Position numbers and translations under genes: made by a program
In this document: positions 22,511 through 35,804 of the stretch, piece after piece
How the letters are laid out: every line of letters begins with the position of its first letter
How positions within the stretch are numbered: position 1 is the first letter of the stretch
Assembly: GCA_049999805.1 (NCBI GenBank)
Contig: JBNGIO010005921.1
Span: forward strand, 50,229 to 114,228
Origin: Folioceros fuciformis
Lineage: Eukaryota; Anthocerotophyta; Anthocerotopsida; Anthocerotales
Direction: 5' to 3'
Length of the DNA: 64,000 bases
Notes under the pieces: model-generated
Databases searched by the model: none
Seen by the model: the letters and a program-made list of their open reading frames with translations, nothing else
What the model was told of the DNA's origin: nothing

Positions 22511-23361
22511 ATGTCCTCCAGGCGAATCTGTCCCTTCCGCGTCGGGCAGATCATCGAAGCTTTGACGCATCAGGAGGGTTACCGGGGCGGCTGGTTCAGG
22601 AGCAAGGTTGTGGACATCGAGGTGGAGGACGATGGTGAAGTCGCGTTGCAGATTCAGTACCTTGACTTCCCCGGCGAAGGCAATTTTCTGTGCAGCAGCC
22701 TGTGCCTGTGCCTGTGCCGCTTCTCCACCTGGTTTCTGTGCTTTTCAACTGCTTGCTTTGCTTAGCCTAACATTTCGCTCACCTCCGCATGCGCAGGCTT
22801 GGAATGGATACGGCTCTACCAGGCGATACCTGGGATGCCGAACACGCGCAACTTCTTGATGTGTCGCCCCCTGCCGCTCATGCAAGCCCTCGGCGTGGTT
22901 TGCAGCGAGATTCCTTGGAAGCGAGGGGACAAGGCGGAATGGCTGCAAGACGACATCTGGTGGAAGGTTACCGTCGTCGGAACAACTGACGATGGAAGGG
23001 TGCAGGTATGGTTATGCGTACATGCATGCTTATGGACTAAACGCATGTACAGCTTCGTTTGCCACCGGCATCTTAGGAGGAGCATCACTGTGCACAGTAA
23101 CGAACGTTAGGGCACGGGCTGCAGGTGCGACAGGCAGCGGCACCACTGGGAGAAGACAAGCCATGGGAGCAAAATTTTGCTCGGCCTGAGGACCTGCGGC
23201 CTGCTTTGCGTTGGACTCTTGAAAATGGATGGGCTCTTTACTATCCGTGGGCAAGGCCTGCCGGGACGCTGCATGCAAGGACTCCTCAGCACCCGCAAGA
23301 TGGGGAAGGTTCAGCATATGCCGCTGGCCTCTCCACCTTCTACAGAAGGGTTCCTTGTTAG
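22511..23361 (+). CDS. Agenet/Tudor-like domain protein
   Basis: Exons 22511-22679, 22797-23005 and 23125-23361 encode 204 aa. Two Agenet-type modules are visible. The first (residues about 8-55) has FRVGQIIEAL, GGWFRSKVVDIEVEDDG and LQIQYLDFPGEGLEWIRLY. The second (about 88-150) has KRGDKAEWLQDDIWWKVTVV and then RPALRWTLENGWAL. Agenet domains are plant Tudor-family modules that bind chromatin or nucleic-acid partners. Intron 2 is GT-AG. Intron 1 only keeps frame and homology if it starts with GC (gaag|gcaatt, 22680-22681) and ends at the AG at 22795-22796. ATG 22511 was chosen because the domain starts directly after it. Head-to-head with the FAM32A-like gene. Confidence 0.82.
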
Positions 23362-24152
23362 GACTGTCGGCACAACAGTTGTTTGCTAGAGTACCTATTT
23401 AGCAGCCGAGGGTGTGCATTGGGAAATTTTGACCCACAGTCTTCCCATTGCGTCCGTTGCTGTCCAGTCCCGTGTTTCTATTTCTCGTCTGGGTTGGTCA
23501 CAGAGTGGGGCTTCTGTTGCACCAGAGACACACGCTCATGAGGAAGGATGGCTCACAACGCTATCTGACCACGGGGATGTATGTATATGTCTTTTTAGCA
23601 TTATCCAGTAATGCGCAGTCTGCTCAAGCCTGGCTCCGTCTTGTGATGGTGTTGACAACAATGGCACTGCCTGACCTCAATATATTTCTCTGACCTCTAT
23701 ATGTTTCTCTCACACCCTCGAGTCTTCCGCAGGCTTATAAACAGTTAAGGCGTTTCGCGTGGCCGACACAGTAGACTGCAACGGGATACCATGCGGATTA
23801 CATGCCTTTGGGATGCACCTGCTTCACGCGCGGAACAAACGATGAGAGTCTCTCTTTGTCTCCCTGCCCTGATCCGGGCGAAACTGTCGGGTGCGAAAAT
23901 AAATGCGGCGGAAATCCGGCTTTCACGGACCATCGCGCCACGCTGGTCACCGGGTAACCCAAGTGTTTGCTGACTGCAGATGTGCCAGTTTTGCCAACTT
24001 GGCCCTTCTTCAGCCGCGTGCTCTCTCTCCGCAGCTTGTTGCTTATACAGGGACTGTGTAAACCTCCATCTCGTAGCAATCTTCTCCCTGTTTCTTCCTT
24101 CTCGGTTCTCCTCCAACCTGCTCTCCAGCTTGTCGCAGCCAAACCGGCAGCC
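23362..24152. other. intergenic and malate dehydrogenase promoter
   Basis: 3' UTR of the Agenet gene followed by the upstream and 5' UTR sequence of malate dehydrogenase. No additional gene or convincing TATA box is seen. Confidence 0.45.
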
Positions 24153-26183
<2,031 letters not shown>

Positions 26184-26422
26184 AGGGAGTTGGAATGCGT
26201 GTTGGGGTCGAAAGTTACCATACTCGCGCATCGGGTAATGAGCTGGCTCGGTCTTTGGCAAATGACTCGTTTGTTGGACAATCTGGCGAAAAGGGCACGT
26301 AAGCCGGGGCCCGGACCATACTGTTTTTCGAGAGAGACTGTTTCCCGTGAGCCTGTGAGGTAAGGGAGGCCCTTAAAAGAAACAAAAGTTTTGTTAAAAG
26401 TTGACGTTAACTTGCGACTTCT

Positions 26423-27284
26423 TCACGGTAAGTACAAATGAAGGCCGTTCGCTCCTACTGCGTCCACTAAAGTCTTGAGTTTACCTTCAAACTTCTCCTG
26501 CTTCCGGGGCTCATAAACCACCGCATAGACATCAGCCTCTATGGCTCTTTCAGCCAATTTCTCGGCCACCACCTTACAAGCGCTGACATCACAGTAAGAT
26601 TTAAGCCGTCCCCTAAACTCCTTGTTATTCGTGTTACACACGGCCACGACCCGACTCGTCACCCTGTGCATGATGGATGCAGTAATAAATCTCTTAGAGA
26701 AATAAACGTCGAGCATGAAAGGCTGCATGAACTTCTCTGTGCGAAGTCTGAAGGATTTGTGGTGAGGTCTTTCCTTCTTCTTGGGACCCTTTCTCGGCGC
26801 TGCACTGTCTTTCTTGGAACCCCTAGCCAATGGTGCTGCTGTCTCCTTCATCCTGGAACCCCTCCCCCGTGCTGATCTCTCAGCACCTCTACCGGTGACA
26901 ACATCATCCACTAACCAGTTCCCAAATCGCTCCTCATAGTAACTCGGTTCCTTCGTTCGAGCATTGTACTCTTCATTCTGCGCCAACACCAGGAATTTCC
27001 AAAAGCCATGAACGGTCAAAAATCCAAGCTAACCACGAACACGTATCCCTTCGTCAACGGAAGACAAGACCATGCCCTACCCAGACGTCGCCATCCCCAC
27101 TAGGATAGACACGGGGGGAGAGCGAGACTCGAGTCAGGGAAGCCAAGTGCCGAGATAGGGCCGCAATGCGATGAAGCTGGGGAACGCTGGCGTATCCCGA
27201 ATCCCATGGCTGCGAGCGGGCAGCATTGCTGTACCGGCGCGAGACTACGCCGACTAATTTCCCAAGCTCTCGGGCACCCTGCAT
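26423..27284 (-). CDS. uL18 ribosomal-protein family member, organellar type
   Basis: Two exons, 27081-27284 and 26423-26977, give 251-252 aa. Exon 1 encodes a mitochondrial-presequence-like N-terminus (MQGARELGKLVGVVSRRYSN, Arg/Ser-rich, few acidic residues). It joins in phase at tgg|gtaggg to ag|aatgaagag, followed by NEEYNARTKEPSYYEERFG and a basic linker. The C-terminal 100 residues are the uL18 (L18p/L5e) fold: FITASIMHRVTSRVVAVCNT, VSACKVVAEKLAERAIEADV and YAVVYEPRKQEKFEGKLKTL. Plant members of this family are mitochondrial ribosomal uL18m-like proteins, which bind 5S rRNA. It sits 226 bp downstream of ALF4 on the same strand and converges on malate dehydrogenase. Confidence 0.85.
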
Positions 27285-27509
27285 GTCTGCTGCTTAGGCG
27301 TGTAAGCAACGCGTAAAGCCGCACACAGACATCCCAGACACTCAAGCTGCAGTGTGGCACGGATTGAAGCATCTGTCCCCATTAACCGAAAACTAACCCT
27401 ACATTCGAAGACTGCTGACAGTCGTTGGATCGGGAAAACCTCATACACGGAAGTCATGAAGCCCGCAGCAAGAAGAATCACGAATTTCAGACAAAGGATT
27501 GTCAACCAC

Positions 27510-30500
27510 CTAACTAATATACAGGCCGCCGATAGGCATTTGACCAGACGTAGCGCTCACGGCCGCGTCAACAAGTTCAAGACACCGATGAAGGACGCCC
27601 GATAAAAGATCCAGCTGAAGGCTAAGTTCCCCTACGGAGTCCCCTTTCTCTAAACCGAGCTGAAGCGAACCGAGGACTTCACGCAAGGGCAGCAGCCATT
27701 TTCGTCGTATTGCAGTGAGCTCATCTTTGCTGCGGATACCCGTGAAATTTGACTTCCCTACACCAAGCGCAGTCCACTCTAAGGTAAGAACAGGGGCTTA
27801 GGGGCACCGACGTGTCAAACCAGGCCATTAGACCGGGTGTTGTAAATAGGCACACCTGTTGTCTCTTTCAGAAGCAAACACCGGAGTACATTCAGAGCAC
27901 TCATAATCTGCATGCCGCACTCAAAGTTGTTAGAGATAGGTGACAACTAGAATTCAAGCTCCCTCAACGGCAGGGACAAACCAGCTGACGAGCGACTCAA
28001 GAGGATCACGGAATATTACAGAATCTATGTAGCTTGGAGAACTCAATATCCCCTTTCCTGCAGACAGGAACACATTCTCAAGCAATTCGAGAACTTCGTT
28101 GTTCACGAAGGGCGACAACTGAAGCACCGCTTCTCCACTTGCTGATGAACCCGGAGTTACCTCTCCTGGCCACGACCGCAAGATTTCGTCCTTCAGAGTC
28201 GTTAACAACAAAGAGACCTGCAGGTAAAACAAGACGGTCTGAACTAGAATGCATGATATTGACGGCATAACTCATAGTCAATGACTCAGTATTTGTACCA
28301 AAAGGTAAGTGACAGAGCATCCACCAAGTACTTACCATGGACGGATATGGACTAGTAGCAATCAAAGATTTGAGAGCTTCGTATCTTGCCTGTTCAGGTA
28401 GCACTTCCTTTATTACCTGGTGACACAATGACATATGAATCCCATCAAGTGGGCAAGTGAGAAACATCCTTAGCCGAAGCCTGCGATGATCCGATACAAA
28501 CACGATGGTACCTTTAGGAACACGGCGAAGGTTTGCTCTCGCAAATCTTGTTTGCCAGCAGTAACAATAGCAGATTGAAGCAACTGGGTGTCCAGAATCA
28601 CAGAATGAGACACCAATTACATGAGGGACAATCCTTCCAGCAAAATCAGCTCATTAGTAACCTGCAAAGCTGGCATGACGTGGACAGTGATGGTTGACCA
28701 ATCATCTTCTTCACTCTTACTCCACCTCACTTTTCTATCGTGAAGAAGGCTTTGCATTAGAGAAACACCCTTCTCTCCAAGCTGATCTGAAATTTCCTTT
28801 GTGTTTGACACGAACAGAGTACTAGCAAGATTGAAAGCTTCGAGGAAAGCATTCCCAGAAGACATCTGATCAGAGAGCACCAAGGATTCACCAAAAGCAT
28901 CGGCCACTTCTTTATACTTGAGTCCCCAATACACTGCTCTGGCCCCAAATACACATGTTAACGCAAAGTTCATGGCAACAGTACGTGACAACCAAGAAAC
29001 AAACCAGCCCTCCTTCAGAACCAGTGTCAAGAGCCTTTCAAGCGTCACTTCGGAAAAAAATGAGAATAGAGCGGATTGAAGTACCAGCTAGAGCAGCTCC
29101 TCGTTTAGTCTCCAACACGTCATCAAAATCTGGGTGATCACCGTCTGGAGAACAGCACGGGACACTGTCAAGAAGATTGCACTTCTTGTCTCCTGGACTT
29201 GGAAGGTGAAAAGAAAATTACCATCCTGCTCTGTCATGTTCTCCGTGTTGCCATCTTCTGCAAATCCATCGCAACAGAAAAATTCAGCATCTATCCATTA
29301 GAAGACGAGTGAAGATCTGCACAGCTCGTGGCTGACTTACCATGGTATGAGTAAATCATATATAATATTTGATTGCCTGCCAACAGTGTCGGGAACGAAA
29401 GCCCGCAAGTATGCAACAACCGTGACATTTCAACTAATAGATTCAGTGCTCTTGGGGATGGCACAGAAAACTTGACACCACTGGATGCAATGCCCTGCAG
29501 ATATGAGGGCACCAGCAATTACGCTTACAGACTGCAGGCAGAGCATCTTCTACCACATCACCTGGAAAATTTGAATGGGAGAATGGAGCAACCTCCAAGG
29601 GAAAAGGAAGCAGACCAGAAGTTGCAAAACAAATAGCCCAAGCGTGTTGTGAGCCCGTTGCAGCTGTTCTTCGCCCTGCTCATCAAAACTCGCGACCTCA
29701 GTCTCCAGGTCTCTCACACGGGAGCATCAGAGCACTCCAGAATACTACAGCAAGAAACCTGAAGACGCGCCTCAGGAGAGGGTCACTTACTCTCAAACCT
29801 CTCGAGTATCCTTCTTGTATAATTTGCGCAAGCAGCACATACTCCTTGATGAACTCTATTTCTCCTTCATCAATCTCCTCCAACAGTTTTAGGTCTTTCC
29901 CTTTCTCGAGCACCTTCTCCCTCCCAAGAGCCAGGCTACCCATTTGTGAAATTGCCATTAACTGATCTAGCTGCAGTACTGCATGCTTAGCAACTCTCAA
30001 GAGACCTTGCATGACATCTCGGAAGTAGTCAATGTGCCGCTTCTGTACTCGAGAGAACACTACGTATACATCACACCAGACATACGGCAACATGAGCACA
30101 GGCGTGTCACACATGTCCCATACGACCGATACATCAGCCCGCAAAGAATCCAGAAACAGCGTTGACAAGCACTTACCGATGCCCAACCCGTGTATGATCG
30201 AGCGACAAAAGAAGACGTTCTGAAGAGATGCGTCCATGTTGATTGCCTGAAGTAAACAGACACCCATGTCCTCCAGCATTGTCACAGCCGTCAACAGCCG
30301 GTTTCGAATTCCCACAATTTTCCAGCTTCCCACTCCACATTCTTACACAACCATACCTCCATAAACAGAACCAGGAGTTCCCGAGGGCTGCTTGTACTCG
30401 CCAACCCATCAATTATGGCCGCTGATAATTCCCTACAACGATCAGATATCCGGCTGTAGCTCACCAGCACCTGAGGCAATTCCCATCCAATCCGCTCAAG

Positions 30501-31099
30501 AAGAATCTGCACGCAACACCGTCTCATCATCGGCAATCCACCGAGACAAAGCAGCAAGTAACAACCAGGAGGTAGCGACTCCAACCTGCCCGTCAGTGGA
30601 GGAGGGATCGAGTAGAGTCTGGCACAGCTGCAGCAGGCCTTCACATTGTTCCCGCTTCTCAGGCACCATGTCGTCCAAGTCTTCTATTTGCTCCCCGGGC
30701 ANNNNNNNNNNNNNNNNNNNNNNNNNNNNNNNNNNNNNNNNNNNNNNNNNNNNNNNNNNNNNNNNNNNNNNNNNNNNNNNNNNNNNNNNNNNNNNNNNNN
30801 NCTTCTCAGGCACCATGTCGTCCAAGTCTTCTATTTGCTCCCCGGGCACGGGAGTCCCCAGAATATTGATGAACTCCATAGCCGCTGCAGCAGATTCCTC
30901 GCACTCCACAACCTGGAATCCCCCACCACACCCCCATCAGCTCCACGCACTGCCCCCCTCCCCCGAAACCCCCACACTCAATCTCAACAACCCCATCCTC
31001 CTCCCACAAGCAGCACCAGACACCACAACCCCGGCCCCTCACCTGCTTGCAGCAACATTCTGCAGCTGCCTGCAGTCTATCTGCGAGAGAAGAAGCCAT
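27510..31099 (-). CDS. ALF4: ALF4 / glomulin-family protein
   Basis: Multi-exon homologue of plant ALF4 (glomulin family), which binds RBX1 and inhibits cullin-RING ligases; ALF4 is needed for lateral-root founder-cell divisions. Placed exons: 31043-31099 (MASSLADRLQAAAECCCKQ), 30596-30912 (interrupted by a false gap), an exon starting 30506 (ILLERIGWELPQVLVSYSRI, SDRCRELSAAIIDGLA), an exon ending 28662 (ITVHVMPALQ), 28512-28583 (LLQSAIVTAGKQDLREQTFA), 28336-28416 (VIKEVLPEQARYEALKSLIA), 28020-28217 (VSLLLTTLKDEILRSW), 27856-27907 (IMSALNVLRCLLLKETTG) and 27510-27757 (KSNFTGIRSKDELTAIRRKW, LLPLREVLG, stop TAG). Together these follow the C-terminal half of ALF4 colinearly. Exons between about 28670 and 30450 are present but their borders were not all resolved. 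Confidence 0.85.
30702..30801. other. assembly gap (100 N), probably false
   Basis: The 47 bp to its left (30655-30701) are repeated exactly to its right (30802-30848). Removing one copy and the N run restores the ALF4 exon reading frame. Confidence 0.95.
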
Positions 31100-31890
31100 G
31101 ACAGCCACAAGCTCTAAACCCGGAGCAGAGGCACGTAAGTATCAGCCTTGATGATGTTTCCCACTGGATGCGGCCTCATTCCTGCAGAATTTCGGAGCCC
31201 CAAGAAGAATTCTGTTTCGGGCCTGGTCAGGATTGCAGCTGCCCGCTCGGATCAGACAGTGAGCTCCAAGTCGCAATTCGGCCCAGGCTCACGTTACCCA
31301 GAGCCGAGGGCTTTCAGCTGCATCTCAGAGGAGGGGGTGTTTTCCTTCTGCGCGCCGGTCGGTTTCAGGCGTACGGGACAAACCGAGATCGCGTGGATTG
31401 CGTGATGGGACCAAAGCTGTGGAAAATCGATTTGAGGTCGCGGGCCATCAGAGGCAGCCAACGCCCACACTCGGGCCCATCCGGGATGTGCAGATGTGGG
31501 CCTGGTGAGTGGCCCCGCTGCACCATAAAAAGATTTATTAGGGCTGTGACGGATGCCTGACATACGCAATAACCGGACGGTCGGACCCATTGGAAGCGAG
31601 TGGGTGTGGTGTGGTTGTACTGGTCGCCTTATTACCTTTTGCACATGATATTTGTGCGAGCTTATTCACACCCATGATTTAGGTGGGGAGTTAGGTCACT
31701 CTCTTACCTCCCTCCTCGGATTCTTCCTCCTTGTCCTTTGCCACCTACAAGCAAGCTGAGCTCATTGTGGCTTCCGCTAAAAAGTTTGCACCTACCTAGT
31801 ACTTGAAATGAGTGAAAGACTTTGATACTTTAAGGTAAATATATGATTACATGTCACAAATAAATCGATTTGAAACTATTCATGTTCTTA
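31100..31890. other. ALF4 promoter and intergenic, no gene seen
   Basis: Upstream of ALF4 on the minus strand. GC-rich to about 31560, then AT-richer. Overlapping frames of 85-130 aa show no recognised motif. Confidence 0.45.
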
Positions 31891-31899
31891 CTAGCACAC

Positions 31900-32450
31900 T
31901 CTCCGTCTTCTTACACCCACACTCTCCCGTCTTCTCGATCACCCACACTCTCCCGTCTTCNNNNNNNNNNNNNNNNNNNNNNNNNNNNNNNNNNNNNNNN
32001 NNNNNNNNNNNNNNNNNNNNNNNNNNNNNNNNNNNNNNNNNNNNNNNNNNNNNNNNNNNNTCTCGATCACCCACTCTCTCCCGTCTTCTCTATCACCCAC
32101 ACTCTCCCGTCTTCTCGATCACCAACTCTCTACCGTCTTCTCGATCACCCACACTCTCCCTTCTTCTCGGTCACCCACACTCTCCCGTCTTCTCGATCAC
32201 CCAAACTCTCCCGTCTTCTCGATCCCCCACACTCTCCCGTCTTCTCAATCTCCCACACTCTCCCGTCTTCTCTATCTCCCACACTCTCCCGTCTCCTCTG
32301 TCACCCAAGCTCTCGTCTTCTTGCACCCACACTCTCCCGTCTTCTCGATCACCCAAACTCTCGTCTTCTTGCACCCACACTCTCCCGTCTTCGCCGTCTC
32401 CCAGACTCTTCCGTCCTCTCTATCACCCGCACTCTCCCGTCTTCTTGCGC
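31900..32450. repeat. minisatellite (about 24-26 bp unit) with an embedded 100-N gap
   Basis: Many copies of acactctcccgtcttctcga followed by tcaccc, with length and base variants. The gap at 31961-32060 lies in the array, so its true length is unknown. Long frames on both strands (for example 209 aa on +) are repeat artefacts. Confidence 0.93.
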
Positions 32451-32459
32451 CCACACTTA

Positions 32460-33401
32460 GCAGTACATAAGCAGGACTGACCGTAGGCACTACGATATCA
32501 AAGCATTAGCGAAAACGGTCTGGCGTTTAAACAACGGTGCGATTCAATGGAATGACATCAACCTGGATTCGTCGTGTCCACTACTCAGGGCTTACTTGAG
32601 CTGGTAGAGCTGATACAGATGTTTATCGCTTGGAAGTACACGGGAATGATTTTGAAGATGCCCTGGCCAGAACTGTACTGGCCTAGTACTACTAAATCCC
32701 TGTAGTCTGACAGACGCAATTCATATGATCCATCCATGGGCCCAAAGGTCAGAACTTGAAGAACAATGCTCGACACACACCCACTTCTTTCTTGATGCCA
32801 GGCAGTAAACTTCATTGTCTAGGAAGCTAAGTGTACCGGGGCCGGAGGAACCCATCAGAAACGCAGACGGACTGCCAACGCCTCTTGTGGTTTCCCTTGG
32901 TATCTGGAAACAGCATGTGCACATACGATGCGGACGAAAGCTGCATAGGTTCGGGTATAAGCATGCGCACCCTCCGCGGAAAAGCGCTTGTGCCTGTTCG
33001 AACCTCTCGAGGTCTGGGTTTCCATTCCAAATGCAACCATTAAGACTTGCCTTCATTTAACATAAAAGAAATGGATGCCATCCCGTTCCTCCTACTTTAC
33101 ATGGGCCACCACTCAGCTCATTCGGTCCCCCTTCATACTTGGGTGACACAATCTACTTACACCACCCTCAGCTAACAAATGATCATAACCTCCAGATGCT
33201 CGCAGTTGTGCATGAGGGCCAAAACCTAGAAGCAGGAGATTGCAACCCAATGTTTTCGAGGGTAGCACTCCCATCACGTGGCCCCACGTTAGTGCCTCTA
33301 AAAGTCGGATGCTCCTTGACCCAAAGAGTGGCAGTTCCTTGCTTGCACAGACCATCATCTGTGGACAGCACCGTCTTGCTACTGTAGGGCTCACGAGGAC
33401 C
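32460..33401. other. 3' UTR and intergenic downstream of TAP46
   Basis: Minus-strand 3' region of TAP46. Several overlapping frames on both strands of 60-110 aa match nothing recognisable. Confidence 0.45.
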
Positions 33402-35519
33402 CTAGCCACAAGGAGTCAACTTTTTGTTCCCTGCTCCCTTCGGATGCTCATCTTTCCAATCGTCCCATGCTCTAGCTTTATACTCCGCAGCCTCATCATC
33501 ACTGTCATTGTCCTTCTTCTCGTCAACCCAGGAGGAATTAGCCTCTCTCGCAAGCTTTGCATTCCTCTCATTCCATTTATTCATAATTGCCATTTCCCTC
33601 TCGCCAGCCTGTTCAATGCTCATGCTTGGGAGACTGCACAAGACCCAATTTCGTGGATCCGTGTTACAACTCACACAGTCATTCTCGTTTAGGCTTCAGC
33701 AGTCAAAATACTTGCACAGACAATGAAGCGGAGATTTGCAACAAAGCCTAATATTTCGCACCTGTGGCTTGGTTGGAAAACCTGAGCAACAAGCCTTTCT
33801 CGTTCGGTGGTGATGTTCCCTGTGACCATACTTGCTGGACCGAAAACGGGCACCCTATCATGACTGTGCCCTCCCTGAAGACTTGCTCGGCCTTCAATTA
33901 CATCCTGAGCAAACGTGGCACATGAGATAGGTTGGGCGGGCTTCGATTTTGCTTTGCTGGCTTCTCTGTGCCATGTCTCAGCTCTTGCCAGTCTCTCATC
34001 AAGAACAGCTTTGGAAATCAGCTCCTGCATCGATGACCATGCCAAACAGTGAGTCCAAAGATACAAAGCAGCACACAAGGAGCTCAGTAAGCCAAGTCAA
34101 ACGAAATCAGGAAGGCAAACTGTGTCCACCCAACCTCTCCACTGGCTTGTACAGCTGCAAGCATACCCCTTTCTCTTTGAAGCGTTTCAAGTAGATCCAA
34201 AGCCTGAATACGAGATAAGGAACATAGCGAGCAACAAGCACTAAGAAAAAAATAAAATGAAAAAAGATCCGGATTCTTTTCAACTGCTGTACCTCGAAAG
34301 GATAATCGTTGTACAAACCTTATAAAGTGATAATGAAATCTGCATTAACCATGCCTGCAGCCCAGAATCGACGCAGGTGTGAGCAATATGGTACACAACC
34401 ACACCAAACATAGGGGAACAAGAGAAATCTTGGTCTTTTCTGGTACATGCCTCCCTATCTTCTTCCTCATCTTCGTATACCGAATCATCTTCTCCAAGTT
34501 CAGCTGCAGATGTCTTTGTAGCAGCTTGTGTGGAGCGCCTGCGACGTTCCTTTCTTTGCCTTACTTCTTGCAACTTCGCTTCTGCTTCTCGCTGCCGTCT
34601 GAACCTAGCAATCTATCCAAAAAAGAAAACTAAGTCACCACTGCATGGATGTGTTGCATGCTTGATCTGACCATATGCGTAATACACAGTATGAGACTCA
34701 GTACAGAGTTGAACACCTTCTCTGCTCTTCGAGTTTCTGCATCAAGAGGCACCTCTCGGGACAGTGATTGCAACTCCCTCTCAGGCAGAAATCCAAACCT
34801 TCCGCCGGACATAAGAAAGGTCTGAAACGCGACACAACTCGCTATCAATGCTGCTGCCACAAAGGAGGGGTACGCGATCGTAAACCATACCAGCGAGCAA
34901 AGCCGGGACTGCTGGCATGGGTGCTTTTTATCGAATTTAGTTCAACAAGAGAATTATAAGCAGTCGCCAGCACTCACCAACAAGTGTCCTTGGACGATTT
35001 CGATAACTTGAAGCCTGTCAACGCTGGGTAATCTTTCAGAGACCTCTGCCAAGTAGAAAGGAACCTAAGCAACAGAACGACGGCATCAGCTCCTCAGTTC
35101 CAATCTCAAAGCTGTTGCATTAGAAATCCAGAGCCGAAACTTACCAGCAAATACTTCAGGTCAGTGGTGCTGATGTCTTCCTTCTCCTCGTTCGGGGAGA
35201 AGACGCCAAGCTTCCCCACTAAATCGTGGCACCGCTGTAACAGCGACACAGCCCTGTCTATCTCCTCCTGCATCATCACAGCGACACGAGAGAAGCACCA
35301 ATTTCGATTCAACCCCGGTCCGTCTCATTAACAGGTGCGCACAAGCTGAATCGAATCACAGGTCACGGTCTTGCAACAGAGAGAATCCCTTACAGAGCTC
35401 AATCCAGACGAATCCAAACGCGAGCACAATTCCAGGGCCTGTTGGAAGAGGAAAGGAAGAGACTCGTCTTCATTAACTTCATGCTGCAACCTGGAAGTCG
35501 CAGTCGACGCCGATGCCAT
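33402..35519 (-). CDS. TAP46: TAP46 / IGBP1-family PP2A regulatory subunit
   Basis: Nine exons: 35394-35519, 35145-35267, 34978-35064, 34717-34821, 34451-34612, 34319-34354, 34153-34203, 33762-34024 and 33402-33633, encoding 394 aa, which is close to plant TAP46 (about 405). TAP46/alpha4 binds PP2A-type catalytic subunits and acts in TOR signalling in the cytosol. Landmarks are EEIDRAVSLLQRCHDLVGKL, RRAEKIARFRRQREAEAKLQ, KPAQPISCATFAQDVIEGRA, VFGPASMVTGNITTERERLV, the MSIEQAGEREMAIMNKWNER helix and the conserved end WKDEHPKGAGNKKLTPCG. Intron 5 appears to start with GC (gag|gcatgt at 34450); the other introns read GT-AG. The start at 35519 follows family length. Head-to-head with the TLDc gene, 285 bp apart. 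Confidence 0.93.
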
Positions 35520-35804
35520 TGCTCCACTTGAATCCTGGCGCTAAAAGCAGCGCATCCCGCACACGAGAAGTGACACGAAAATGGTTACCTTGACCGTGGT
35601 CAAGTTAGCTGCTAGGGTTCAGGGCTTTAAATAACCAAGGAATTGCGATCTAGAAGTTTTAGCATTCATACTGCGTTCTCAAAGCAACCTAACCCGCACA
35701 GGGTCGAATTTACTGAACTCGCTTTGACTTGAGGAACTCCCACGGCTGCATTCCAGTGTGATGTAACGCAGGTTTCGTGAATATTGAAGAAGCAATTCTG
35801 CGTC
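35520..35804. promoter_or_regulatory. short bidirectional promoter (TAP46 / TLDc gene)
   Basis: Only 285 bp separate the divergent start codons of TAP46 (minus) and the TLDc gene (plus), so both 5' UTRs and core promoters must lie here or overlap. No clear TATA box is seen. Confidence 0.55.

Noticed and set aside
31851-32480. 209- and 196-aa plus-strand frames
   Set aside because: They are translations of the 24-26-bp minisatellite and an N gap, open in several frames at once.
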